The position numbers were made by a program, and so were the translations under genes. DNA of 64,000 bases from NCBI GenBank assembly GCA_963210315.1, contig OY723250.1:1488001-1552000 (forward strand), written 5' to 3'. The stretch comes from Rhynchopus euleeides. Lineage: Eukaryota; Euglenozoa; Diplonemea; Diplonemida; Diplonemidae. This document shows, in pieces, positions 1 to 11,004 of this stretch; the first letter of the stretch is position 1, and each line of letters starts with the position of its first letter. Below the pieces are notes generated by a model. It saw nothing but the letters and a program-made list of their open reading frames with translations, made no database searches and had not been told where the DNA came from.

Positions 1-685
1 GGGGATCATTCTCCGCTGTGGTGAACATCTTAAAAACCGAGGGTGCAGAGGTGGGGCAGCCCACTGGTGCGACAGCAGACCGCCCCCGGATAGCTATAAC
101 TAGTGCATAGGAAGAATACGACGGCACACGCAACAGATGCCGAAGGCACAACGGCGGGTCACTTTTAACCACCAGAGGAGTGGCACTCCCGAGGGGTGGG
201 GTAGGGGGGAAGTCACAACACTTTCGAAGGAAGAAAAGGGGCAAATGGGATGTTTTGTGCAAGGTAGAAAGGAAGTCACAACATGAGGCAGGGGGGATTG
301 CTCATCAGGCCTGGGGGAATAGAGGGTTTGTGTGTGGTTATAAAGTTTTAAGGCGGTGTCGCCCTGCACGGGCAGTAGCACCTCCCCTTCAGTATCGCAC
401 TCCCGAAGGATTCCCCAACACGACGTGACACCGGTTTCGACGCGTACTCTTCGTACCCCTCCCCCCGGCCGCGTCTCTTCAGCGAAGAACCGGGGATAAT
501 CGGACCAGGGCTAGCTAAACCCTGGTGGTGTCACGGGTGGGGTTGGAGAGGGAGAAAAGGAAGAAATGAAGTTGCGAAAAAGTCAAACACTGACACGTGA
601 AATCAATAAAAAGGGTGGTATATATCGCCCCCTTGCTGCGACGAAGACACTAAATAGTCAGGCCGCTTCAAGAGTCTTGAGGGCT

Positions 686-716
<31 letters not shown>

Positions 717-812
717 GGCCTTTCTATCCGGCAGATCTCAGCAAGCAGCGCTTTTGGGCACCCATGGTGCCCCCCCTGATTTCAATTTTGTTTTTGGCCC
801 AACTTTCTGAAG
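1..812. other. Intergenic DNA, no gene recognised
   Basis: Open frames here are short and resemble no family I know. The only clear structure is a (TG)n microsatellite at 686-713. Confidence 0.6.
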
Positions 813-814
813 TA

Positions 815-2889
815 CACGACGCGGTCTCCACCTTTCCGGGTACCCGGATCCGGGTACTCGGGGGGTACCCGGCGGATACCCGGGTACCCGGGCCGGATAC
901 CCAGCCGGGTACCCGGCCGGATACCCCGGGTACCCGGGTAGCCGCCCACCCACGACGGGAGGAAAAAAGAGTGAACGGGCAGCATGCCGTTCCTCTTTTT
1001 CCCCCCGTGAGGGTGGGCCCCCCCCTGCCAGGCAAGGTGAAAAAATGAAGAAACGGGCAGCATGCCGTTCTACATTTTTCCTTGCAAGGCAGGGAGGGCG
1101 CCCCCCATGCCAGACAGCAGCCACCCCTGGAGGGGCAACAACTGACGGGCATGGGGGAACGAGGTGGGTCTGGACCCGACACCGCCACCACACGCGCAGT
1201 GCACCTTTCGGATACACTGTCGTGAGTGGGGTGTGGGCAGTTCCCCTATCCTGTGAGCTCCTTTCGGACGAAGAGGTGCAGCGGTTATCTGCAACCTTCG
1301 TCCTGGACTTGCCTCGGGGGGAACGCCACGGTTTACCGCGGGTCCCGACGAGGGCACTCAGGCAGGATCTTCACGCCACCCCGCACCGAGGTCCCTTCTC
1401 ACGCGGCGTGTCTCCCAGGTTCATGGCGGCGTCATCAGGTCAGGCTTTGTAGTCTCTACACCATCAGTAGTAAGGGAAATCCTAAAACCATACATGAAAT
1501 CCACCTTTTGGGCCGCTGGTGTACGAGGCTTGTTCCTCCAATTGAATCATGTTTGCTGTGTCAGGCAATATCAATACAGCCGCTGAAAGAAGTCGAGGTG
1601 TTGTGGATCTGCTGCTCACAGGAAGGATTCAGGGTGGATCACAAGACTGACCACCCTCTTTCCTTTGTCAAGTACCCTGTAAAACATCAGAACACCAAGT
1701 ATCTTTCAACACTACATGTTCAAGAGTGGAATCAGTGGAATCGGAAGGGGTCACACCCGACCACACGGACACAGTTCCCGCGACTAATAAATGCCGAGAG
1801 TTCCGGTGTCCGACCACCTGGTATTACTTGGCTCCATCCACCCAGTCATTACGAGGGGGCGTCCCTTGAAGCCAGTTCCGCAGAACTCAGACCCCCTTAA
1901 AACCAATGTCCTGTGTAGACAACTACTTAGCCTGCCTGATGACGACACCAATTCGCTGGGAGAGACGCCGCGGTCCAGGACCCCAATGGGGATGACGTGG
2001 CATTGTTTGACCGAATCGGTTGTGTAAGTGTGTAGCCCCCTCCGCCCTCTGTCCCTCCCCCCAGGGTGGTGTGTGGAGGCGAGAAGCGCAAACAGCAGCA
2101 ATGCAGGCATAGCAAAAAGTGGATCCCTGCAGGTAGACCCTCGGGGTACATCCCTATCATCGGGTCACCTGAAATTTCCCGATTTGAAAATCTGCAACAA
2201 GGCAACACGGGATGGGATGGGGCACATGACCTGCACAGGGGTGGGGGGCAGAGGGCAGGGGGTGGGGTTGTGGTTGGGGTCATGGCATTTGATTACTTGA
2301 GCTTTATTGCTCGAATTTCGCACAAGAAACCTCCTCACTTGGCCGATTTTCTCCCACAACAAGGTCCGGCTTCCACAACTCGGATTTGGAGTTGTGTAAG
2401 CCGGAGCAAACCTCATTTGCTTGATTTTTGGGGTCACATGAGTGAGAATTCGGGGCGAAACGTCGCGATTTTCTCACGACTGCCTTCGAAAATGGACAGT
2501 TCCAGACCACCAGGACCCGATTATGGGCCCAGACAAGTTTGGGTCAATAGTTTGGGCGAAATTTCGCCAAGGCCAAAAAACAGCCATTTTCCGGAAATTC
2601 CGGGACCCGTTTTAACGCGTTTTAGGGCCCAAAATAGGCTCAAAACTCAAAAATTCCTTCGAAATCGGGCTCAAACGTCCAAAATAGGACCCCCCCGAAA
2701 AAAAAATTTGAAAAGGGTCCCCCTATACACTCTGGGTTATGGACAATAATTCACGGGTTCCCGGGCCGGGTATCCGGTGGTATCCGGGGGGTACCCCCGG
2801 GTACCCGGCGGACCACCCGGCCGGGTACCCGGAGGCGGGAACCCGGGTACCCGGCCGGGTACCCGCCGGGAGGTGAAGACCGCGTCGTG
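815..2889. mobile_element. TA-flanked TIR element with CCGGGTAC-word ends
   Basis: The two ends carry a 19-bp inverted repeat, CACGACGCGGTCTYCACCT. Each end is flanked by TA (813-814 and 2890-2891), the duplication typical of Tc1/mariner-type transposition. Immediately inside each end is a block of about 100 bp (836-940 and 2755-2868) written almost entirely in CCGGGTACC/CCGGATACC words, so each block can fold on itself and pair with the other. The 1.8-kb interior holds no recognisable transposase; the longest frame (1226-1900, +) is unrecognised. It is probably non-autonomous. The superfamily assignment rests only on the TA duplication. Confidence 0.7.
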
Positions 2890-2989
2890 TAGCCGCAGGC
2901 CTGTCGCTAACTTTTCGATTATGGAGATTTGGTGGGTTGACGCTCCTGTTTTGGGGGGGGATCAGGGGGAAACACTAGGGGTCAATTTT

Positions 2990-3014
2990 TCTCGCGCGCG
3001 CTTCGCGCGCGCTC
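2990..3014. repeat. GC-only hairpin (CGCGCGC-TTCG type)
   Basis: A near-perfect hairpin of alternating C and G closed by a TTC/TTCG loop. Analogous hairpins with a different stem occur at 8809-8837 and 63585-63612, so this is a recurrent form and not a single accident. No function is visible. Confidence 0.5.
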
Positions 3015-3049
3015 GTGTTGTTGCCTAATTTTCCCGTCGGTGGACCGCT

Positions 3050-3435
3050 AGGTGGGCACGGTGTGAGGCGCTGGGTTCCTTCCGTGGTTCCTCTCCCGCT
3101 CGCGCCATCCTCGGGTGCCGGAAGAAACCCAAAAAATGGCTTTCGGGACCATGATTTACCCCCTGATATGCCACGGCCGTTGAAGCGCAAGGACTTGGTT
3201 ACTAGACGGGCACGCGAGATGGGGGGTCTGGGGGTCGGAGCCCCCCAGCCGCCGGAGGCCACGGTAGTGAACATCTGTTCATTGTGGGCGTACAGATTCT
3301 GTGTGAGTTGGCTGCGTCCTCCTGAGGCTACTGGAGCTGTTGGATTCCTGACCTGTGTGCACACGCTATACAGGGGGGTCTGGGGGGCGGAGCCCCCCAG
3401 CCGCCGGAGGCCACGGTAGTGAGCATCTGTTCCTG
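3050..3435 (+). repeat. Dispersed GC-hairpin repeat, long copy with two cores
   Basis: Two core copies (3221-3280 and 3373-3433) share the hairpin GGGGGGCGGAGCCCCCC (the first slightly altered), then CAGCCGCCGGAGGCCACGG, then a CATCTGTTC end. The DNA between and before them (from about 3055, CTCGCGCCATCCTCGGGTGC and AAATGGCTTTCGGGACC) matches the reverse complement of 15960-16335, so the full unit is about 350-390 bp. Further cores are at 15961-16012, 16129-16189, 28495-28554, 43833-43893, 44005-44060 and 63381-63440. No coding capacity is seen; it could be a SINE-like or non-autonomous element. Confidence 0.75.
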
Positions 3436-3439
3436 CAAA

Positions 3440-3672
3440 ACCATACTCTCTTCGACGTCGACCCAGTGAAAGTGGGTTGACGCTTGGTCGACGCTTGGTG
3501 AGCGTCGACCCAGTGGAACCGGGTCAACGCTAGGTTAGCGTCGACCCGGAATGGGTTGACGCTTGGTCCAGGCTTGAATGGCAACCCAGTTCCACTGGGT
3601 CGACGCTGGGTCGACGCTTTTTTATGGGGGGGGAAACCCAAAATCACTGGGTCGACGGTCGACGCTTAGCGA
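3440..3672. repeat. Cluster of GTCGACCCAGTG / CACTGGGTCGAC inverted words
   Basis: About 230 bp built from GTCGACCCAGTG, its inverse CACTGGGTCGAC, and AGCGTCGACC/GGTCGACGCT. The words appear in both orientations, so several alternative hairpins can form. It resembles the word-built ends of the TIR elements in this window, but I could not find a partner end or a target duplication. Confidence 0.55.
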
Positions 3673-3879
3673 CATGCCTGGTGTAGCCGGAGGGGGGGGA
3701 GGGGGGGGGGGGGAGGGAGGGGATGAAGCGGGCCAACGATATGAAATCAACGAAAACCCAAAAAAGAAAATCTGGCAAAATAAAATGAGCTGCGAACCGT
3801 TCCTACCCCCCCCCCCCCCTCCCCCCATCCACCACCGCTGCTTGAAAGGCAACACACCCAAATGTGTACGCTCGTGCGC

Positions 3880-4056
3880 AAGGTGCAGGAACGCCCCAAC
3901 CCCCCTTCCCCCCCCCCCCCCCCACCCACCCCTGCTGGACCTTGCTGCTTTTGTAAACCACTGCTAATGCCACCGCCCCCTCCCCCGACACCCTCACGCT
4001 CCCTGCTCCCCCCACCCTTGCCCTGCTGCAGGGTTGGGTGATGCACCCCTCCCGGG
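3880..4056 (+). promoter_or_regulatory. Pyrimidine tract, putative splice acceptor and leader of the OPR-like gene
   Basis: Long C/T-rich tracts run from 3895 to about 4028 and end at CTGCAG (AG at 4030-4031), a good acceptor for cis- or trans-splicing. If the mRNA starts there, the leader contains an out-of-frame ATG at 4041 opening a 28-codon upstream frame (4041-4127) that overlaps the main start. The exact acceptor is inferred. Confidence 0.45.
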
Positions 4057-6228
4057 ATGCTACAGCGATGCCGTTGCCTCCGCTCCCTGTGGGACGAGAT
4101 GATCGCCCGCCCCACGACAATCCTTGAGTACAAGGCACCTGCGAAGCGGCTCACCTTCCAGCTGGATTGGGCCCTCCGCCGGGCGGACGTCGCACGCATT
4201 CTCGACACTGCGAAGCAGACGGGCAAGGTGGGCGCCATCGAAAGCCGTCCGACCTGCGCAGACGACTTATCCCTCGTCCTCCAGAAGCTGAGCCAGACGG
4301 AGCCAGACGAGGCGAAGCGCCGCGCGGAGCGCGCCACCGCGGCGTCCGCCGTGTCACTCCTCCATCAGCACCTCCACGATGCGGATGACCCCCGCCGCCG
4401 CCAGCTCTCCTCCCCTGCCGACGCGCTGTTCGCAGTGGCTCGCCTCTGCACGGAGTTCCCCCTCGCTGAGGACTGCAAAGACCTGCCCCAGACGTGCCGG
4501 CTCCTCGTCTCCCACCTCAGCGAAGCAGCCCCGCGCTGCCATGCGCACGACGTCTCCGCGGGGATGCTGGCAACCCGGATCCTCTCCGAGCTGGGCCTCC
4601 TCACGCCGCAGTCGGTGCCAGCTGTGCTGGAGGCGCTCCTCAAACGCGCCGCAGAGCAGCCGTGCCTCATGCAGTTCGCCCCTGTCGATGTGGCAAACTG
4701 CTTTGCCGCAGTGGCCCAGCTGGGCCTCGCCCCAACGCTGGAGTCGCACGGGGTAGCCGCCGCATCGATGCACACCATCGCAGAGCACGCCATCCGCAGG
4801 ATGGCCGGCACATTCACCCCTCTCCAGATCGCCACCGTGATGCAGAGCATGGCGGTGACCGGAATGCTCCACGAGGGCCTCCTCCAGGTCCTGTCGGAGC
4901 GCGCCCTGCAGCCCCACATCCTCCAGGCCCTCACGGGGGAGCAGAGCGCCGTGATATGCTACGCATTGGGAAGGCTCGGCCCAGGGGATGCACCTGTCAT
5001 GCAGGTCGAGCCTGGCGTGTATTCCCATGGGAGGCTTCCTGCGACAGGGCTGAACACCATCCTGCCTCGGATGGCGGATCGGAGGTCGCAGTCCTACCGC
5101 AATGCGGCGTGGGAGCCTGAGCATAACTTTATATCGCTGGAGGAGGGCAGCACCCTCCGTGAGAGCGTGTGGAGTGTGCAGCAGCTGCTGCACCACAGGG
5201 TGCTGCGGTCCGTCGTGGCTGACAGGAAGCCCATCTCCGCACAGCACGCCGCGATGCTGCTGGAGGGCAACGCGCTGGCGGGCTACCGCCACCCGGAAAG
5301 GTCTGCAGCTCTGGAGCACATCCTGCACCAGCAGGTGGGGCAGGGGGCAGCCCCTGCCGCTGCCCACGCCCTGCCTCTGGGGACCAGCTCCATGCTGATC
5401 ACCCCCATGAGAGGCGTTGCAGCGGGGCCAGATCCGCGCCTCCCTGACTGGCCTGCGGCATACCTCCGCTTCGACTCGCTGGTGCCCAGCGACGAGGAGA
5501 GGGGCATGGTGCGGCAGGCCCTGCTGTCGCAGGCGGCCCCCCTCTACCTCCCGCACAGCACGCGGGGCTCCCCGCTGTGGTCCGACCACCGGGTGGCGCT
5601 GTTTGTTGCGGGGGGTCCCCCTTCCGTTGCTGCGGCTCCATTCGCCGTGGCATCCGCTTCGGCAAAGATGGGTGTGAAACAGCCGCAGGCAGACAGGGCG
5701 AAGCGGCGCAGGCCTGACCCGCGGCAGCGGAGGGTGGGGCTGCCGGAGCAGCAGGGCGCTGCTGAGGTGGTGCCCAAGCCAGAGGGGGCGGCGGCGGTGG
5801 TGGTGGAAGAGAGTTCCGAGTGCCTGCTGTCGGATGCGCTGGAGACGATTGCAGGGATGCTCCGGAGGCGTTACGGGGAGGTGGTGGTGCACACCGGGGT
5901 GTCCCTCCAGCGGTGGGACAGCCCGATGGTGCATCGTGCCGATGCGGCCTTCCTCATGGCTGGGTATGGCTATCCCCTTGTGGTGTGTGCGGCGGCGCCT
6001 GCCCTGTGTGCGACGGATGTGTGGGGTGCGCCTGCGCACAGCTCAGCATCGTCCCACGCCCCGCTCCTCGCAGTGGCGGGGGACAGCGTCCACCTCCTTG
6101 TGGTGGATCTGGCAGTGATCCGTGCGACCCCCCCTGCCCAGAGGAAGGGTGTGCTTGCCTCGCTTCTCACCCAGCAGCGCCTCCCAGACTTCAGCAGCCC
6201 CCTCCAGGGGGCAGCGAAAGATGGTTGA
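4057..6228 (+). CDS. Helical-repeat RNA-binding protein, OPR/FASTK-RAP-like, probably mitochondrial
   Basis: A 723-codon frame. The N-terminus (MLQRCRCLRSLWDEMIARP) is Arg-rich with few acidic residues, like a mitochondrial presequence. Residues about 100-310 are alpha-helical repeats of the octatricopeptide/FASTK kind: FAPVDVANCFAAVAQLG near 206, FTPLQIATVMQSMAVTG near 251, LTGEQSAVICYALGRLG near 291. The last ~90 residues (VHLLVVDLAVIRATPPAQRK near 678) recall the end of a RAP domain but lack its best-conserved signature, so that part is tentative. A basic, low-complexity linker lies near 545-580. Families with this layout process or stabilise organellar RNAs; the specific target cannot be read. 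An alternative in-frame start is M15 at 4099. The protein is very Ala/Leu-rich and third codon positions are mostly G or C, as in the other host genes. Confidence 0.6.
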   Translation: MLQRCRCLRSLWDEMIARPTTILEYKAPAKRLTFQLDWALRRADVARILDTAKQTGKVGAIESRPTCADDLSLVLQKLSQTEPDEAKRRAERATAASAVSLLHQHLHDADDPRRRQLSSPADALFAVARLCTEFPLAEDCKDLPQTCRLLVSHLSEAAPRCHAHDVSAGMLATRILSELGLLTPQSVPAVLEALLKRAAEQPCLMQFAPVDVANCFAAVAQLGLAPTLESHGVAAASMHTIAEHAIRRMAGTFTPLQIATVMQSMAVTGMLHEGLLQVLSERALQPHILQALTGEQSAVICYALGRLGPGDAPVMQVEPGVYSHGRLPATGLNTILPRMADRRSQSYRNAAWEPEHNFISLEEGSTLRESVWSVQQLLHHRVLRSVVADRKPISAQHAAMLLEGNALAGYRHPERSAALEHILHQQVGQGAAPAAAHALPLGTSSMLITPMRGVAAGPDPRLPDWPAAYLRFDSLVPSDEERGMVRQALLSQAAPLYLPHSTRGSPLWSDHRVALFVAGGPPSVAAAPFAVASASAKMGVKQPQADRAKRRRPDPRQRRVGLPEQQGAAEVVPKPEGAAAVVVEESSECLLSDALETIAGMLRRRYGEVVVHTGVSLQRWDSPMVHRADAAFLMAGYGYPLVVCAAAPALCATDVWGAPAHSSASSHAPLLAVAGDSVHLLVVDLAVIRATPPAQRKGVLASLLTQQRLPDFSSPLQGAAKDG

Positions 6229-6359
6229 GGGTGGGGTGGGGGGAGATCTGTGGTCTTCCTGTGTGGAATCCGTGTTGTCACACAGCAGAGAGAGCAGGGC
6301 ATTAGTTTGGGCTGGTTATCCGGTTATGATAACCAGTATTTGGAGAAACCTGGTTATTT
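6229..6359. other. 3' flank of the OPR-like gene
   Basis: A short stretch with an imperfect CCGGTTAT/ATAACCAG inverted motif (6314-6336). No further signal is recognised. Confidence 0.4.
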
Positions 6360-6361
6360 TA

Positions 6362-7952
6362 ACCCTTTAAGTCCCAAGGCTATTTTGGGCCATTTTGGCC
6401 GATTTTTCTCCTTGGACACCAAGTTGCTTCAATTTTCGTTTTTCTGCCCGACCCTGGCCGTAAATGAACGCGTTTGACTGAAAGATTCCACGATGGCCAT
6501 TTTTTGGCCCCGAAAAAAATGTCTCTTTTTTCGCACGGCCAACAAACAGTGATTTTGAGGGTGACAAAACGGCAGATTTTCGAAAGCAAAAATTTTTGGG
6601 TGCCGGGGCTCCCCAAAAAGTCATCCGAAAATGGCGTTATTGGAAAGAACGAGTCAAATTGCATCGACGAAAAAAAAGTTCGGCCAAAAAGACTGAGAAT
6701 GAAGCCACTGAATGGGCAAGGCGGTTTTTGCCTATGTTCAGTGCCTATTTTCCCTTTGAAACCGTGGGAAAACACCCGAAAAGGGGTTATTTCCTCAATC
6801 ACTCGCAGGAAGTCTGTCTCAGACGGCTGCAAGAGCAACTGTTGTGATTCGCAGCAGTGCTGAACCAGAGAGAGTGTTCGCAGAGATGTCGCCCTGCGCT
6901 CGCTCTACTACCCCGTGATCCCGCCACCGACAGCCAGTGTCCGTCTACCCTCTCCTCGGAGTTCTCGACCAGATGTCGCCGCAGAGAGGACAGCACCCTT
7001 CGTCTCGTATTATTGCAGACTACTCGGTGCTGCAACTGCGCACGGAAGAGAGAAGCGCCTCGAATATGTTCTCCCCAAGTAGATCAGACACTCTTCTAGT
7101 TTAGCTTGGCTCAATCTGGGCACGGCCCAAAGCCAGGATAAGATATCACTCATGCCTGGGACCCCCCGTGTATAAGTCCCCCTCCCTTACCCCCGTGTTT
7201 AAGTCCCCCCCCTGGGGGTCTGGCAGGGGGGGACTTAAACACAGGTGGACCTAAACACGGGGGTGGGCTGGTCTGGAGGGTCATCAAGTGGCCGCGAGGC
7301 CACCTGGTGCCCTCCAGGTGCTGTCAGAGTCGAAAAGGGGGGTGCCAAAAGTCCATCCGTACCAGAATCACCCCCTACGACGGAAGCGGAAGAGGTCTTC
7401 TTGGTCTCCACCGTGCCACCCCCGTGTTTAAGCCCCCCCTGCGTTTAGGTCCGCCCCCCCGTGTTTAAGTCCCCCCCGGCCGAAAATCGTCTCCAAGGGG
7501 GGGACTTAAACACGGGGGGTCCCAGGTACATTTGACAGGCGAGGAATTGACAATCAGGCACTCCCTTGCCTTCAGTTGACACGTGCACCACATCGGGGTG
7601 TATCTGGGCGGGTCTTGATTCCTAGGAAAGGTTCTCGAGTCCCCTTTACCGGATGGCCAGGGTCGGGCACAAAGACCCCCGGCAAAGTATGCCAGACCTT
7701 GTTGGGGTGTGCACAGAAAGCCAAGGGCCCAGAATGCTGTTTTCACCTGAAAACCCGACCTGGGTCCAGATTCTCAGGGTTGACGGCGGGCAACCGACAG
7801 ACAGATATCTCGTCGATTTTTGTTGTCGTGAAAAGAACTGTCCAAACCCTTTTCATGGTGCCCAGGGTTTGCCAAAAAGACAAAAATGCGTGCTAACAAA
7901 ATGTGAACCGAAAGTGTAGGCGCAATATATTGCGCCTTGGGACTTAAAGGGT
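6362..7952. mobile_element. TA-flanked TIR element with a nested insertion
   Basis: A 19-bp perfect inverted repeat, ACCCTTTAAGTCCCAAGGC, opens at 6362 and closes at 7952. TA flanks both ends (6360-6361 and 7953-7954). The interior has no recognisable transposase and contains a complete smaller TIR element at 7155-7526, so that insertion is younger. The TIR contains TTTAAGTCCC, close to the TTTAAGTCCCCC of the nested family, so the two families may share a recognition sequence. Confidence 0.65.
7155..7526 (+). mobile_element. Small TIR element (CCTGGGACCCCCCGTG family), copy 1
   Basis: The ends are CCTGGGACCCCCCGTGT and its inverse, followed by TTAAGTCCCCCC words repeated several times in both orientations. 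It is flanked by TG on the left and TA on the right, consistent with a decayed TA duplication. Its 372 bp are non-coding. The core matches the reverse complement of 7955-8281, so the two copies lie in opposite orientation about 430 bp apart. Confidence 0.75.
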
Positions 7953-7954
7953 TA

Positions 7955-8281
7955 CCTGGGACCCCCCGTGTTTAAGTCCCCCCCCTGGAGGCGATTTTCG
8001 GCCGGGGGGGACTTAAACACGGGGGTGGCACAGTGGAGACCAAGAAGACCTCTTCCTCTGCTGTCGTAGGGGGGTAATTCCGGTCCGGATGGACTTTTGG
8101 CACCCCACTTTTCGACTCTGACAGCACCTGGAGGGCCTAGGGGCCACCTGATGACCCTCCAGACCAGCCCACCCCCGTGTTTAGGTCCCCCTGTGTTTAA
8201 GTCCCCCCCCTGCCAGACCCCCAGGGGGGGACTTAAACACGGGGGTAAGGGGGGGGGGACTTATACACGGGGGGTCCCAGG
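7955..8281 (-). mobile_element. Small TIR element (CCTGGGACCCCCCGTG family), copy 2
   Basis: Same ends as copy 1, in inverted orientation, with perfect TA on both sides (7953-7954 and 8282-8283). The left TA is also the right target duplication of the 6362-7952 element, so this copy inserted exactly at that element's border, or the reverse. Non-coding, 327 bp. Confidence 0.75.
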
Positions 8282-8283
8282 TA

Positions 8284-8850
8284 AAAAATAAAAAAAGTCA
8301 AAAATCTGGCTCGGAACCGGGGGTTTCCCTTACCAAGTAACCTGCTGCGCTAGCCCCACCAAGCAGCAATAGTACGACACGACCTGCATCTGTCATTCGG
8401 CGGCAGATGCAGGCCAAGATTGCACAGCCCCCTTCTGCGCCGTCCCTCACCGACGAAACCCAGGCCACGACGAAGGTGAGCCAGCATGCGACCCGGATTC
8501 GTGTGTGATCGACCCGTAACGTGCCGCAAGACTGCAACAGCCGGAATGCGGCCAACATCTGCAGCATTCTGCTGGAGCAGACAGAATCTCTGGGGACAGC
8601 TTCTGGAACCGCGTCGTGTCCTTCGCCACTGACTGGTGCAACAATATGGGTGGTGGGAAACCCGGTGTAGATGGGTTATCCTCCTGGCACCAGCGCGAAT
8701 TGTGTGCTGTGTCTGACACCTCTCACAAACCCGGGGGAAGTAGAGACTATACATAACCTGGGGGTGGGGAGACAGATGGTAGCACGCCGCGGTCACAACG
8801 GCGCAGGAGGCGCTCGGGCGCGAAGCGCCCGAGCGCATAAAATTGGTGGG
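8284..8850. other. Intergenic DNA with a dispersed 40-mer and a GC hairpin
   Basis: Positions 8345-8385 (core GCCCCACCAAGCAGC then AGTACGACA) resemble 63500-63540. A hairpin, GCGCTCGGGCGC with loop GAA, lies at 8809-8837. No gene is recognised. Confidence 0.45.
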
Positions 8851-8856
8851 TCATAA

Positions 8857-11004
8857 CATGAATCTGCCCCGTTAACGGCTACCGGGTATTACCGGGTATT
8901 ACCGGGTCGAAAAACGGGTATTACCGGGTCCGGTAATACCCGGTAATACCCGGTTATAGCCCGGTAGCGCTACCGGGTATTTTCCATGGGAATTTCCCTT
9001 TGTTTTGTGGGTTGATTCCCTTCCCCTTAGCAGTGTGTTGTGGTCGACGTTGGATTCTATGGCGCATGGGGTGATCGAAAGCCGGGTTCCGCAGTTCACG
9101 TCTGGTTTGTGTGGCTCACTGCAGACTTTTCGAGTTTCCGTCGCAGCAGTGCTGACTACTGCACGGTGCCCACACACCACCCGAGCCCTTCCAGAGCCGG
9201 CAGTGTCGTCAGATCAGGCAGTCGATCACACACACGCATAACATGAGACAGGCGTGATCGTAGGGCCACCTTCCTCTCCCAAAGTCTGCGAGCACCATTC
9301 CATTGGGGGCAGTGACTGCCTGGGCCAACAGGGTCTTGGGGCAGGCACATTCTGAACCAATGAAGGTTCCATCACAGAGAGGCACTGTTCCCATAGCTTC
9401 CATCATTTAAGGACCTTGGCTCAGAAATGCAGAAACGGTGCGTCACCAAACTGGTTGCAAAGTGGCACAGTTGGGCACACAGTGGCACAGAGCGAAGGGC
9501 TCCTCGTTTCCAATTATCGATCCTTCGTTCAGGGAAACCTCCTAGGCGTGCATCTTCTCCTACTCCAGGCTCGAGTGATTGGTCACGCCAGATCCGTTAT
9601 TCGGTTACATCGCTCTGCTGGCTGGGTGCTTGTCGCAACACTTACCTGCGAGCAGTCAACGAGCATTATGGTACCGAGAGGTGCTTCTTGGCGTGGCCGG
9701 GCTTGTGGTTCCTGCCACAGCAGGTCACAGTACGGTGAGCGGACTTGTATTTGCTGGGGTGGCTTCAACACGGGCCCGCCACTGGACTGCCCCCGGGCCA
9801 AGGTGGATAATCGCACCTGCCTTCGGGACGCTGAGGGTATCCGCCCCGTGTATGATGAGCGGAAGCTAACCAGCCTGCAGTCGACCCACGTGGTGGCCTC
9901 ACGACTCCCAGACAACGGCTGGTTTGGGCAGGTGGACGGGAAGAGCTGGTTCTGGAGTTGTGGTGTCGACACGTTTCCATTTTGAGAAATCCTCTGTGAT
10001 ACGCTCCACAGCAAGACGCCCATTCCCATGTGAAGCCTCTCTGGCGACACCCTTGACAAGAGCACCTGGCACTCTGTACCGGACCTGCAGCGGCCTGGCA
10101 GCTAAGATCCGGGCTAGTGCGGCAAGGTATTTGAGCGACCCCTTACGATATGATGCAATCCAGAGAAGTCCCAGCAAAACGTGGATTCGACCAGGCCCTC
10201 AATATATGCACGAGTTGCGCCTGCTTCTTGTCATCTTGCTTGGCTACTGGTCCCTCTGATAAATCATCAGCTTGGTTCGAGTCGGGACAAGTCATGATGC
10301 ATGTTTCAAAGAACTTAGCCTCGTGGACGGCCTGTTGTGTGACGACACGCTCTGCCTCCGTGGAAGCGGACCAGGCCATGAAGTGCATTGAAGAGGGAGG
10401 GAGAGGAGGCAACACACGGAGGACACAGGCACAGACAGGGGTGTGTCCCTCATAGATCTTGGTTGAACGAACAGGTGTTGGAATCAGGGCCTGGGCTCAT
10501 TATCTCGACCTTTGTTTGTGTATCATCGGGGCATGCCACGCCAACACAGCCCCCCACCGCCATGCCGCAAAGCCTGCCTCATAGATCTTGGTTGTACTGA
10601 ACGTGGGTGTTCCCCAGCCGTTCCCACTCCCAGTGTTCCCAGGGCCGCCCCTGTGAGGGGTGGGCCAGGAGGGGCTGCAGAGGCTGGCCTTCAGAATAAC
10701 GCAGGGGGGTCACCTAACACCTGACATTCCCCCCGCGCACCTTCCCTTGGACTGCCAGACGGAAGATCACCAGAACTCTGCAGTTGATTCACTGCGACAC
10801 CCCACGAACCATCCCTGTACCAAGGAAATCCCCACGGAAAATCCCCGGTAATACAAAAACGGGTATTACCGGACCCGGTAATACCCCCGATTTTACCCGG
10901 TAATACCCGTTTTTGACCCGGTAATACCCGGTAATGGAGGCCGATTACCGGGTTTCCGGTAATACCCGGTAATACCGGTTACCCGTTAACGGGGCAGATT
11001 CATG
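8857..11004 (-). mobile_element. DNA transposon with 6-bp target duplication and CCGGGTATTA-word ends
   Basis: Inverted ends CATGAATCTGCCCCGTTAAC lie at 8857 and 11004. They are flanked by a perfect direct repeat TCATAA (8851-8856 and 11005-11010), read as a 6-bp target duplication. Subterminal blocks (8878-8980 and 10841-10983) are built of CCGGGTATTA and its inverse. The interior holds minus-strand transposase relics (see 9156-10415). A 6-bp duplication fits no major DDE superfamily well, so the family stays open. Confidence 0.65.
9156..10415 (-). pseudogene. Decayed DDE transposase (Harbinger/IS5-like DDE_4 type?)
   Basis: On the minus strand at 9406-9209 a frame reads PLCDGTFIGSECACPK, then LLAQAVTAPNGMVLADFG, then RWPYDHACLM. 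This matches the order of the DDE_4/Harbinger core (cDGT-h-I, q-vvd--G-i-dv, G--HD---L). Upstream minus-strand frames (about 10177-9899 and 10415-10143) have protein-like composition, for example RKGSLKYLAALARILA, but lie in different frames and are interrupted. I therefore read one gene broken by several frameshifts. The family is inferred from a single conserved block. Confidence 0.45.

Noticed and set aside
1226-1900. 224-codon frame inside the 815-2889 element, possible transposase
   Set aside because: No catalytic motif or family resemblance; left as unrecognised.
4354-6039. 561-codon minus-strand frame inside the OPR-like gene
   Set aside because: It is the antisense shadow of a GC-rich coding region; His/Arg-rich nonsense composition and no family.
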